In this document: in pieces, positions 33,316 to 42,592 of the stretch
Layout of the letters: each line of letters starts with the position of its first letter
Numbering within the stretch: the stretch's first letter is position 1
NCBI GenBank assembly: GCA_024364735.1
Contig: JAGFNQ010007665.1
Coordinates: 137,508-201,507, forward strand
From: Boesenbergia rotunda
Lineage: Eukaryota; Streptophyta; Magnoliopsida; Zingiberales; Zingiberaceae
Length of the DNA: 64,000 nt
Reading direction: 5' to 3'
Program-made: the position numbers and the translations under genes
Notes under the pieces: generated by a model
What the model was told of the DNA's origin: nothing
Database searches by the model: none
Seen by the model: the letters and a program-made list of their open reading frames with translations, nothing else

Positions 33316-33770
33316 AGTTAATCGGTTGGTGGATCGGTCCACCAACCAGACTTTAATGCATTTGAACGGATCACCATTCGATCTGATAGCGCCCAGATCG
33401 ATCAGGCTATAGCCTGATCGGACTGACCTGGGCCTGATCGGTCGGGTGACCGATCAGGCGCGCTCCTGATCGGTCGGGTGACCGATCAGGCGCGCTCCTG
33501 ATCGATCGACTGATTGATCAGGACACGAACAGTGGGGTTCGGAGGAAAACCTGTGACCCCCCTGATCGGTCTGTGGACCGATCACCATAGGGTGCCAGAT
33601 CGGTCCGGGGACCGATCCAGGCTAGGCCAGAATTAAGAAATCTCATGAAGTTCCTGTGATCCCACTGATCGGTCTGTGGACCAATCGTTACAGGATGAAG
33701 GCAAATCGGTCCGGGGACCGATCAGCCCTACTCCTGATCGGTCCAGTGACCGATCAGGGTTCCTGATACT
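33316..33770. repeat. GATCGGTC palindrome array upstream of the B accessory gene
   Basis: Inverted repeats GATCGGTC/GACCGATC with loops GGGT, TGTG, CGGG or CAGT, different from the ACCA loop in the LTR arrays. Lies between pol (ends 34287) and exon 1 of the accessory gene (33059). Confidence 0.85.
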
Positions 33771-34286
33771 TCCAGGTACGATCTGAAACTTTCAGTTTCA
33801 GATTCTCACACGATTTTCAAAGGGATATGGTGAAGGATATCGATCTTGGAAGCTGTCCCTCGTCTATAATTGATCCCCAACCAAGGATCAAAGGTCCTTA
33901 GGGTTTGAACAAGTCACTTTGCTCCACCCAAGTGAAGTCAAACTCAAACAACAATCATTCAAACAAGTTGTGCCAAATCCAAGTTTCCAATCAAGTTTCC
34001 TTGATTGGAATGTCTAAGTATGATCATGGAGCCAAATACACATATGTTATGCATTGGATTTCCCCATACTTGATCACCAAAGTGATTATTATCTCGTCAA
34101 CTTAATTTCTCATGGGATGCAATGACATTTTGAGAATTTGAGTTGATCCTAACATCTCACCCCATATCTAGCAAACAAAAATATTTTGTTGAACCTTATA
34201 GTTTGTGTGAGATGTCCCCAAAGTTACCCAATTGTTTCCCAACAATTTCGAAATAATCATGAAGGGTTTTGAATTCATTTTGAAAT
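33771..34286. other. Region after pol in B with inverted repeat
   Basis: No gene. Holds CATCTCAC at 34153-34160 and GTGAGATG at 34207-34214, the same arms as in H (3382-3448). Confidence 0.6.
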
Positions 34287-35963
34287 TCATGAAGCACGAC
34301 ACATTCCCAACTCCCATTTTAAAAAACTAAACTCATTTTCGGGGAGTGGCTTAGTGAAAATGTCAGCGAGGTTTGATTTGGACTCTACATGTGAGAGTAC
34401 AATATCTCCCCTAGCCACATGATCTCTAATGAAGTGGTGACGCACTTCAATATGTTTGGTCCTAGAATGATGGACTGGATTTTTGGTTAGGTTAATTGTG
34501 CTAATGTTATCACATAACACTTGCACACCCTTGTAACTTAATCCATAATCCTCTAAAGTATGTATCATCCACAACAACTGTGATACGCTCTCTCCCATAG
34601 CGATATACTCTGCCTCGGTTGTGGAGAGAGCAACACAATGTTGCTTCCGACTTGACCAACTTACTAAGGATGAACCTAAGAATTGGCAGCCCCCACTTGT
34701 GCTTTTCTGGTCCAGCTTACATCCAGCATAGTCGGAATCCGTATAGCCAATTAAATCAAATGTTTCTGTACGGGGGTACCAAAGACCGACTCCTATTGTG
34801 CCTTTAAGATATCTCAAAATTCGCTTAACAACGATTAAATGAGATTCCTTGGCACAGACTTGATACCTTGCGCACATACCCACAGCGAAAAGAATATCAG
34901 GTCGACTAGCTGTGAGGTATAGCAAACTCCCTATCATGCTTCGATATTGAGTCAAATCAATGGGTTTACCACTCTCATCATTATCTAATCTTGTATTTGT
35001 AGCCATGGGAGTGGTTACCTCTTTTGAATCACTCATATTGAATTTTCGAAGCATTTCTTGTGTGTATTTTGATTGGTGCACATGGATACCATCGCGAGTT
35101 TGCTTGATTTCAAGTCCAAGGAAGAAAGTCAACTCTCCCACTAGACTCATTTCAAACTCACTTTCCATGTGTCCAATGAATTCATTTAAATAGCCCTTGT
35201 TGTTCGAGCCACAAATTATGTCATTGACATATACTTGGGCTACAAAAATATTGTCACCATCTCTCTGTAGAAATAGTGTAGGGTCTATTTGGCATCTTAC
35301 AAAGCCTTTTTCAATCAGAAAAGTTAACAACCGCTCGTACCAAGCTCGGGGTGCTTGTTTAAGATCATAAAGTACCTTTTTGAGCTTGAACACATGGTTT
35401 GGAAATTCGGAACTCTCAAACCCCGGAGGTTGTTCGACATATACCTCTTCCCTAATCAAACCATTTAGAAAAGTCGATTTGACGTCCATTTGATATAATT
35501 TGAAACCACGATGTGCTGCAAATGCTAGCATCAATCGGATGGATTCTAATCGTGCCACGGGAGCATAGGTCTCATCATAATCAAGGCCTTCAACTTGACT
35601 GTAGCCCTTGGCTATTAAGCGTGCCTTGTTTCTAATGATTTCTCCCTTATGGTTCAATTTGTTCTTGAAGACCCATTTAGTTCCAATGATGGTGGTCTTC
35701 TTAGGTCTAGGGACTAAGTCCCAAACTTGACTTCTTTCGAATTGACCTAGTTCATCTTGCATTGCAATGATCCAATCGAGATCATTTAATGCTTCATCAA
35801 TTTTTCTAGGCTCAATTTCGGAAATTAGAGCAACTTCATTAGCCTCATTCCGAAAGAATGATCTAGTCCTAACCCCATGATGGATGTCTCCAACAATTTG
35901 GTCTTGGGGATGACTAGAGGCTAATCTAGTTTGCCTAGGTGTTGGTGGTGCTTCTTGAATAGG
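34287..35963 (-). pseudogene. Reverse transcriptase and RNase H of element B, YVND variant
   Basis: Long open frame; 491 codons from 35762, open upstream to the stop at 35964. RT motifs: TKWVFKNK, KARLIAKGYSQ, DETYAPVARLES, QMDVKSTFLNG, YDLKQAPRAWYERL, and the catalytic box VYVNDIICGS where the first Asp of YVDD is Asn. RNase H motifs: GYTDSDYAGCKLD, STTEAEYIAMGES, LCDNISTINL, RHHFIRDHV, NLADIFTKPLPE. Length and order are normal for Sirevirus pol. With Asn in the active site the polymerase should be dead unless another copy acts in trans. Confidence 0.96.
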
Positions 35964-36362
35964 TTAACTAGACATAAGCTCAGCCTCAGGATCCGACTGA
36001 TCAATGGGTTGTCTAGGCTCACCGTCATCGGATTCATCACCATCAACAAAATTTGGACTCTCATTCAAACTTAGTCTCCTAAGTTCGAATTGGACTTCAT
36101 CTTCTGGTTGACCATTGACTTTTGGAATTTCTTCAAAGACAACATCAGAAGACTCTTCAATTAATCTGGACTTCTTGTTGTAGACTCGGTAGGCTTTGCT
36201 AACGAGGGAATACCCAACTAGTATCCCTTCATCAGCCTTTGCCGTGAACTTTCCAAGGTGGTCCTTGGTGTTTAGGATGAATACCTTACAACCAAACACC
36301 CTAAGGTGTTTAACCGTAGGTGGTTTCCCAAACCAAAGTTCGTGCAACCTCTTGTAGAACAC
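35964..36362 (-). pseudogene. Integrase C-terminal part of element B
   Basis: Starts inside the preceding frame and gives ELWFGKPPTVKHLRVFGC, KFTAKADEGILVGY and YRVYNKKSRLIEESSDVVFEE, the usual C-terminal integrase block, then an acidic linker towards RT. Ends in an in-frame TAA (35964-35966), after which the same frame continues into RT. The 36362 end is only where the frame opens. Confidence 0.9.
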
Positions 36363-37290
36363 GATTCTTCCTCTCTACAACACCATTTTGTTGTGGTGTT
36401 CTAGGAGTAGAGAACTCATGTCTATAACCTCTATCTTGACAAAATTCTAAAAACCGTTGGTTTTGAAATTCACCTCTATGATCACTTCTAATTGTCTTAA
36501 TTGTTGATGATTTTTCATTTTCAACTCTTCTACAAAAAGAAATGAAAACATCTAAGGTTTGGTCCTTATATTTTAAAAAGTAGGTCCATGTATATCTAGT
36601 GAAATCATCAATGATCACAAAATAATATCTACTTCCATTCAATGATATGATAGTACTACAATCAAATAGATCTATGTGAAGTAAATCTAAAGCTATAGAA
36701 GTACTTACAGTGCTTTTACCTTTATGTGCAGATTTCGTTTGCTTACCCATTTGACATGCATCACAAAGTTTGTCCTTTTCATACTTGATGCTTGGTAAGC
36801 CACGAACTAATCCCTTGTTGGCCAACTTCCGGATGTTCTTCATGTTCACATGTGCAAGTCTCCGGTGCCAAAGGGTGGACTCTTCGTCTTTTGACATGAA
36901 ACACTTAGCAAAAGTATTAGTAGCACTTTTAAATGAAACTTGATAAATATTGTCTACTCTTGCTCCTACTAGTACCGTGTCCAAGGTGTCATGTTGTCTA
37001 ACTAGACATTGACTTGGTTGAAAATCAATTGTGTAACCCGTGTCACACAATTGACTGACACTTAGGAGATTAAATGTCATCCCCTTGACTAGAAGGACAT
37101 TTGAAATTCTAAGACATTCAGATATTTGAATGTCTCCTATTCCTATGACCTTAAGACTACCATTGTTACCAAATGAAACATTACCTCTACTTTTCTTGTG
37201 AAGTGTGGTAAACAATGATCTATCCCCGGTCATGTGTTTGGAGCATCCACTATCAACGAACCAAGTTGATAGATGCTCCCCCTCAATCAT
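36310..37290 (-). pseudogene. Protease and integrase of element B
   Basis: Opens with aspartic protease WFVDSGCSKHMTGD, then GAG-pre-integrase LWHRRLAHVNMKNIRKLA and the CXXC pair CDACQMGKQ, then the integrase core with Asp in LLHIDLFDC, Asp in TIRSDHRGEF and Glu in NGVVERKNR. After ERKNRVLQEVARTL the expected middle segment (about 30 or more codons in relatives) is missing and the frame ends at 36310; the remainder resumes in the neighbouring frame. The breakpoint falls where relatives have two similar NRVL-encoding words, so deletion between short repeats is likely. Confidence 0.93.
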
Positions 37291-37293
37291 AAC

Positions 37294-38994
37294 CTACACA
37301 ATTCGAAAAATAGAAGTTTTAGGTACCCAAACCTTGGGACCTAAAGCATCAACTAAACAAGACTTAGGCACCCATGCCTTGACAACTTTCTTTTGAACCT
37401 TGGGTGTCCTAGATTGTCTCATATCAGTTCTAGACATAAGAGACACAAATGAGGGTTCTTTAGGACGATAACCAATACCGGCCCTATTGTAGACTGCTCT
37501 TTGGGCATTCAAGATCATGTCTAGGGTCTTAGAGCTAGTTGTGAACTTCTCAAGAATATTCTTGAGTTTCTCAACTTCACTCTTTAATGATTGGTTTTCT
37601 TCTACTAGCAAATCATTTACATCCTCAACCTTAGAGGATTTCAAATGTTCAACCTCAAGTTTTAATGACTTAATCTCATCTTCTAACAATTCAACATGTA
37701 AGTCATCAATGTTATCATCCCTAGATAGTTTCAATTGATCAATTTCTAATTGCAATGCTTTAACCTTATTTTTTGACTTCTTCAACATATTGGTTAAACA
37801 TGCAATTGCTCTATAACATTTTTCAAAATCGGGAGAAGTTACCTCTTCATCATTCGAAGATGATGAAGCCGCGTTTGAGGAGTTGGAAGATTCATCACTG
37901 CTCTCTTCTCCAAGAGCCATGAGTGCCACGTGCCTTGTGCTCTTCTCCTCCTTCTCTTCATCGGATGAGCTTGAGGATGACTCATCCCAAGTGGCCTTCA
38001 AGGCCTTCTTCTTTTTCTTCGATTTCTCCTCTTTCTTTTTGGATTTCTCCTCCTTCTTCTTTAGCTTTGGGCATTCATTCTTGAAATGCCCTTTCCTACC
38101 ACACTCAAAGCAAGAGGCATTAGTCTTATCAAGTTTAGCTTCACTAGAGTTACCTCTACTCTTGAAGCGTCGACCCCTTCTCATCATCCTTCTCACAAAG
38201 TTCGCCATCTCAGAGGATGAGGAGCCGCTGCCATCTTCCTCAAAATCGGACTCGGATTCGGAAGAGGATGAAGATGAAGTGACTTCCTTCTTCTTCTTCT
38301 TCTCCTTCTTCTTCTTATTGGATCGATCCCCTGTAACTAAGGCAATCCCCTTCTCCTTGGGGCCTTTATTAGCCATTTCATGTAATTCCATTTCACAAAA
38401 CAAATCATCTAACTTAACAATAGATAAATCCTTGGATACTTTGTAGGCATCCACCATGGATGACCACAAAGCATTCCTTGGAAATGATTTTAGTACATAT
38501 CTCACAAGGTCGCGATTCTCGACGTTTTCATCAATTGAATGAAGCCCATTGAGGACTTCCTTGAACCGGCTATGAAGCTCACTTACCGATTCATTTTCCT
38601 TCATGGAGAGATTTTGTAATTGGTTGAGAAACAAATCCCTCTTGGCGATTCTTGAGTCTCAGGTGCCCTCGTGGAGTTCGATGAGCTTGTTCCACAAGTC
38701 CTTTGCACTTGTGAAAGGACCAACCTTGATGAGTTGGTCTTTGTTCATGTCGCATTGTAGAGTGACAACCGCCTTCGCGTCGGCTTCACTCTTCTGAGTT
38801 TGTTCGGCTATCCACCGCCATGATTCAAGTTCCTTGCCTTCATCATCCTTAGGAGGAGTGAAAACCTCCTTCACCGCGAACCAAGTGTTGATGTCCATCT
38901 TCAAATAATACTCCATCTTTGATCTCCAATATTGGAAATCAGCGCCATCAAAGAAAGGAGGTCGGGTGGTGGAAAATCCTTCTCTCAACGCCAT
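37294..38994 (-). pseudogene. Gag of element B, one internal stop
   Basis: ATG chosen at 38994 (MALREGFSTTRPPFF), 45 bases after the PBS. Contains the Gag body (YWRSKMEYYLK, KDLWNKLIELHEGT), an in-frame TGA at 38659-38661, the UBN2-like part (SELHSRFKEVLNGL, LKSFPRNALWSSMV), a Lys-rich stretch, CCHC knuckle CFECGRKGHFKNEC, Ser/Glu-rich region, a long coiled coil (about codons 370-480) and the Sirevirus-like DMILNAQRAVYNRAGIGY. It would form the particle and bind RNA. Ends with TAG at 37294-37296, in the same frame as the protease that follows three bases later: either a nonsense mutation or a natural gag/pol stop. Confidence 0.95.
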
Positions 38995-39038
38995 GGATGA
39001 TAGCTCTCGGTTGTTAATCCGCAAAAACATAGCCCCAA

Positions 39039-39050
39039 GCTCTGATACCA
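39039..39050 (-). promoter_or_regulatory. Primer-binding site of element B
   Basis: Minus strand TGGTATCAGAGC, two bases from the 5' LTR end. Confidence 0.93.
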
Positions 39051-40082
39051 CTTGTTGGAACCCGGATAGCTAGATAGGGGAGGGGTGAATATAGCCAAAC
39101 ACTTGGACTTTAGGCACTTATCGAATTCTGCACTCAAACTTATCAGTAGCACAGTGGAAGAATCAATGGAAACAAAGAAGTACAGAAAACAAAAACAGAA
39201 AACGAAGGCAAACAAACACAACTAGCAAGATCGCTAACAAGGAGGGTTTACAAGGTTCGGGGATAACTTGCCCCTACTCCTTGGCGTGCCCTTAAGGTGG
39301 GTGATCCCTTGATCGTCGGCAGATCAAGCCCCGGTTAACACCGGATAGAAGACAACCTCCTTCTCGGTGGAGAAACCTCTCCACAGCGTTTCAATCACAG
39401 ATATAGGTTTAAGCACAATGAAATACAAAGAAAGATCTTACTTAGCACTTAGCAAAGACAAGAACACAGCAAGCTCCCTCAGAGCTCCACCCAGCGACGA
39501 TCTCATGCAAGAGCCTTCTCCTCGTGTCTTCTCGCTGTTGGACTCTGAGCTTCTTGTTCCTTCCTTCTAGCACTCACGTAATGAATGGTTGCTTCAAGAT
39601 TGCAGTAGCTTGCTCAAGGTGATGAAATTTCAGAACACGCAAGCAAGTTGTGGAGAACCCAAAGGCGCAGCAAGAACTCAATTCGCGAACTCTGCTTCAA
39701 AGAAGCTTTCTTCTGCCCTTTTGTTTCTCCACTCAGCATCAGGTGACATCATCTCCTGCAGCCTCCAGCTACTTCCCTGCCAACGCCAGCTACCACTGAG
39801 CTCTCCCTGGACTTCCTTAGCCTCCCTCAACCAAGCTCCAGTCAGCAGCTCCAGTCTGCAGCTCCAACCGTTGCAACCTGAGATGGAAAACAGACAAACC
39901 TGCTCCAAGGAAAGGCCACCATTGACTCTCCTTGAGTGTTTGAATCCTTCCCTGTCACCTGCAGCTTAATCAGTGTGTTAGAGCAGCATATCACACAGCA
40001 AATCATATATCAGATGTTAAGCGCAGAGAATCAGATATGTTCAGACGCGATCAGAGCGTCTGACAGTGCATTTTGAATTAAA

Positions 40083-40750
40083 GTGATCGGTCACCGGACC
40101 GATCAGAGAGCCTCCTGATCGGTCACCAGACCGATCAGGTCACGATCAGACAGATCAGGCTCCGTCCTGATCGATCATAGAGAGGAACCCGCGACGCTGG
40201 ATCGTTCTCTTGAACGATCTGCACAGTGATCCTGATCGGTCCCCAACGCTCAATTAGAAATCGCGATTTCTTTGGGACTCTCCTGGATCGATCACCAGAC
40301 CGATCCCAGGTTGTGGATCGATCACCAGACCGATCCACCCATTTATCGGGCGATTTTTGATCTTCACAATCCAAACCTCCTGATCGGTTACCAGACCGAT
40401 CAGGGAGCCTCCTGATCGGTCACCAGACCGATCAGGTCATGATCAGACAGATCAGGCTCCGTCCTGATCGATCATAGAGAGGAACCCGCGACACTGGATC
40501 GTTCTCCTGAACAATCTGCACAGTGATCCTGATCGGTCACCAGACCGATCAGGAGCAGATCAGCAAGGGAACTCAACCTCACTGTTTGCTCCCTGATCGG
40601 TCACCAGACCGATCAGGAGCAAAGCAATGGGTGAAACGCATACTCCCTGATCGGTCACCAGACCGATCAGTCATCGCTGGATCTGTCACCAGACCGACCC
40701 ACGAAGGAGCATCGTGCCAACTCCCTGATCGGTCACCAGACCGATCCAGG
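40083..40750. repeat. GATCGGTC palindrome array in B 5' LTR
   Basis: Roughly a dozen inverted repeats with loop ACCA (GATCGGTC ACCA GACCGATC), plus variants in which both arms changed (GATCGTTC / GAACGATC at about 40199). Confidence 0.88.
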
Positions 40751-40754
40751 GGCT

Positions 40755-41170
40755 CCAACCTAGCCCTCCAAGCTAAGGATTTTTCACCTAACCCTCCAAG
40801 TTGAGAATTTGCACCTAACCCTCCAAGTTAGGACTTTTCACCTAGCACTCCAAGCTAGGACTTTTCACCCAACTCTTCCGGATTAGGACTTTTCCAAACT
40901 TAGCCTTCCAAGCTAGGACCTGACCCTCCAAGCCAGGACTTTTTCACCTAACTCTCCAAGTTGGGACTTTTCACCTAACCCTCCAAGATAGGACTTTTCA
41001 CCTAGCCCTCCAAGTTAGGACTTTTCACCTAGCCCTCCAAGCTAGGACTTTTCACCCAACCCTTCCGAATTAGGACTTTTCAATACCTAGCCCTCCAAGC
41101 TAGGATTTTCCACACCTAACCCTCCAGGTTAGGATTTTCCAATATCTAGCCCTCCAAGCTAGGATTTCCC
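40755..41170. repeat. CCTAGC/CCTAAC hairpin minisatellite in B 5' LTR
   Basis: Counterpart of 30245-30690, about 15 units with loop CCTCCAA and linker ACTTTTCAC. Confidence 0.85.
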
Positions 41171-41281
41171 ATACCCTGCCTGATCCCCGATCAGGACTTA
41201 ATCATAATCATCATAATCATCAACCTAAACTAAAATCGGTGTCAACACCAAAACAACAATCAGGGTCAGACTGCATCAACA

Positions 41282-42592
41282 AGAAGTCCATTAAACACAG
41301 ATAGGTTTATTTGGCATTAGAAATACCCTACCTAGTAGTGTAGGTGCATAATCGTTGGTTTTCGATTTCTGGTTGGTTGTATCGATGCATGTTTTACTTG
41401 TTGGATTTTATTGCATCATTGTTTCTCCGGTTGTTCGTGCATTGTATATCATGCATCATACTTGCACGTTGCATACTAACGACTGTTGGGCTTACATTTG
41501 GTTAAGCCGTCGTTAGTCATATTGTTGCTCGATGCACTCAACCACTTGTTGTCGTGGTAGTTGTTAAAGTGCGAACATCTGTCCTGTTATGCTAAACAGT
41601 GACACCTTCACCGTTGTTTTAGAGGGCTATTAGAGCTGTTGGTGGCTCACCCTCACTGTTATTTTTAGAGGGATATTAGAGCTGTTGGTGGCTCCCCCTA
41701 TGTATCAGGGTTTTTGGAGTAGTTGGCTCCCCAGCATCCTGTCCACTCAACCACACCTTTGTGGTATTTGTTGTTGGAGTGCGTACAGTTGTCACAGCCC
41801 TACCCGCTCGGACACACATATGTGATGTGTTGGCGGCTTGACTGGCATCAGGGGTGACACATGTCATTGCATTATGTGCATACGTATTTCTTTTATGCAT
41901 TTGCTTGTGTTTGATGCATTTATATGAGCTATGGTTGTTGCACATGATTGACATGCATATGTATCTTGATATTATTGTTGTTGCGTTGTTCTATACCTGC
42001 TTAGTCGTTATTTGGTTTTTATAACAAGTTGTTCTGTGTATGTTATGCATGTTTAGGTGATTCTATATTTCTTATGGACTGTACTCTATTGTTTCTCTAC
42101 TTAGTTACCCTTTATTATGCCATACTTATTGTCTACTCATGTACCCGCAGAGTCTGCCCGGACTCACCACCCCTGCTTTCTTTTTTGTTGTTTCAAATAG
42201 CAGGTAGTCGTATTTCTTGGAGCCAGGAGAGGATCCAGTTGTCAGTCCCCAGTATTGAGTTGAGTTATTTTTCGCAATTTGATTTAGTTGTTTATTTCGG
42301 TATGGAGTATAGTTTTTCACATTTTATTTGTTTATCAGTATCGGATAGGTAGTGTTGTTATTAAAAGAGGCATTTTGAGTTTTCGTTGATTTTAGTTTCT
42401 TTTATGTTTAATGTGGCTGAGCCACCCATTATTTCTTTGTTGATATAAGAACTGCGTGGTTGTGTTTACTTTTTTTTATTGTGATGCTAGCCGCATGTGG
42501 CTAAGCTATATGGGTGTGAGTATATGTATATTTGCCTCATATTGTCCGCCGTACAGGGGAGATGCTGCTCGATTTTCGAGGAAGCATGTGCC
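41282..42592 (+). repeat. Element E 3' LTR, second part, truncated by D
   Basis: Begins with the second AGAAG and matches 19190-20502. Stops at GCATGTGCC, where D starts; the final bases (CTCTGGGGTCGTGACA in the sister LTR) are absent. Confidence 0.85.

Larger units (their letters stand above)
26453..41281 (-). mobile_element. Element B: Sirevirus-like copia retrotransposon with accessory gene
   Basis: Minus orientation: 5' LTR 39053-41281, PBS 39039-39050, gag, protease-integrase, RT-RNase H, palindrome array, accessory gene, multiple polypurine tracts, 3' LTR 26453-30799 (interrupted by solo LTR C). Perfect TSD AGAAG at 26448-26452 and 41282-41286. Long coiled-coil Gag, multiple PPTs and an extra gene after pol are Sirevirus features. 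Inactivated by stops and a deletion in integrase, and by YVND in RT. Inserted in the 3' LTR of E. Confidence 0.95.
39053..41281 (-). repeat. Element B 5' LTR
   Basis: 2229 bases, TG...CA. In element orientation U3 has the hairpin minisatellite (41170-40755), then the palindrome array (40750-40083), then R/U5. Frames 39367-39570, 39589-39969 and 40523-40804 are LTR-internal and unrecognised. Confidence 0.95.
7974..42592 (+). mobile_element. Element E: LTR retrotransposon with non-coding interior, heavily nested
   Basis: Own DNA: 5' LTR 7974-9079 plus 18900-20516, internal 20517-25062, 3' LTR 25063-26452 plus 41282-42592. The two LTRs match closely (three differences in the first 127 bases). 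A decayed PBS follows the first LTR and a purine-rich tract precedes the second. No gag or pol frame is seen, so it would be a large non-autonomous element. Elements A, B (with C) and D interrupt it. The last dozen or so bases of the 3' LTR are missing where D begins. Alternative: two independent solo LTRs, since ATGTT before 7974 and ATTTT after 20516 could be a TSD with one mismatch. LTR type (TGTTAAATA...CGTGACA) suggests a gypsy chromovirus relative; that is inference. Confidence 0.6.

Noticed and set aside
36310..36362. Overlap of two B frames as a programmed frameshift site
   Set aside because: Conserved integrase residues are missing at the junction, so it is a deletion rather than recoding.
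37883..38446. Plus-strand 187-codon frame opposite the B gag
   Set aside because: Ser/Phe/Leu-rich shadow of the Lys/Glu/Ser-rich Gag on the other strand; no independent support.
40083..40750. Regularly recurring GATCGGTC repeats as a CRISPR-like array
   Set aside because: Repeats are self-palindromic, spacing is irregular, they lie in both LTRs of a plant retrotransposon and there are no cas genes.
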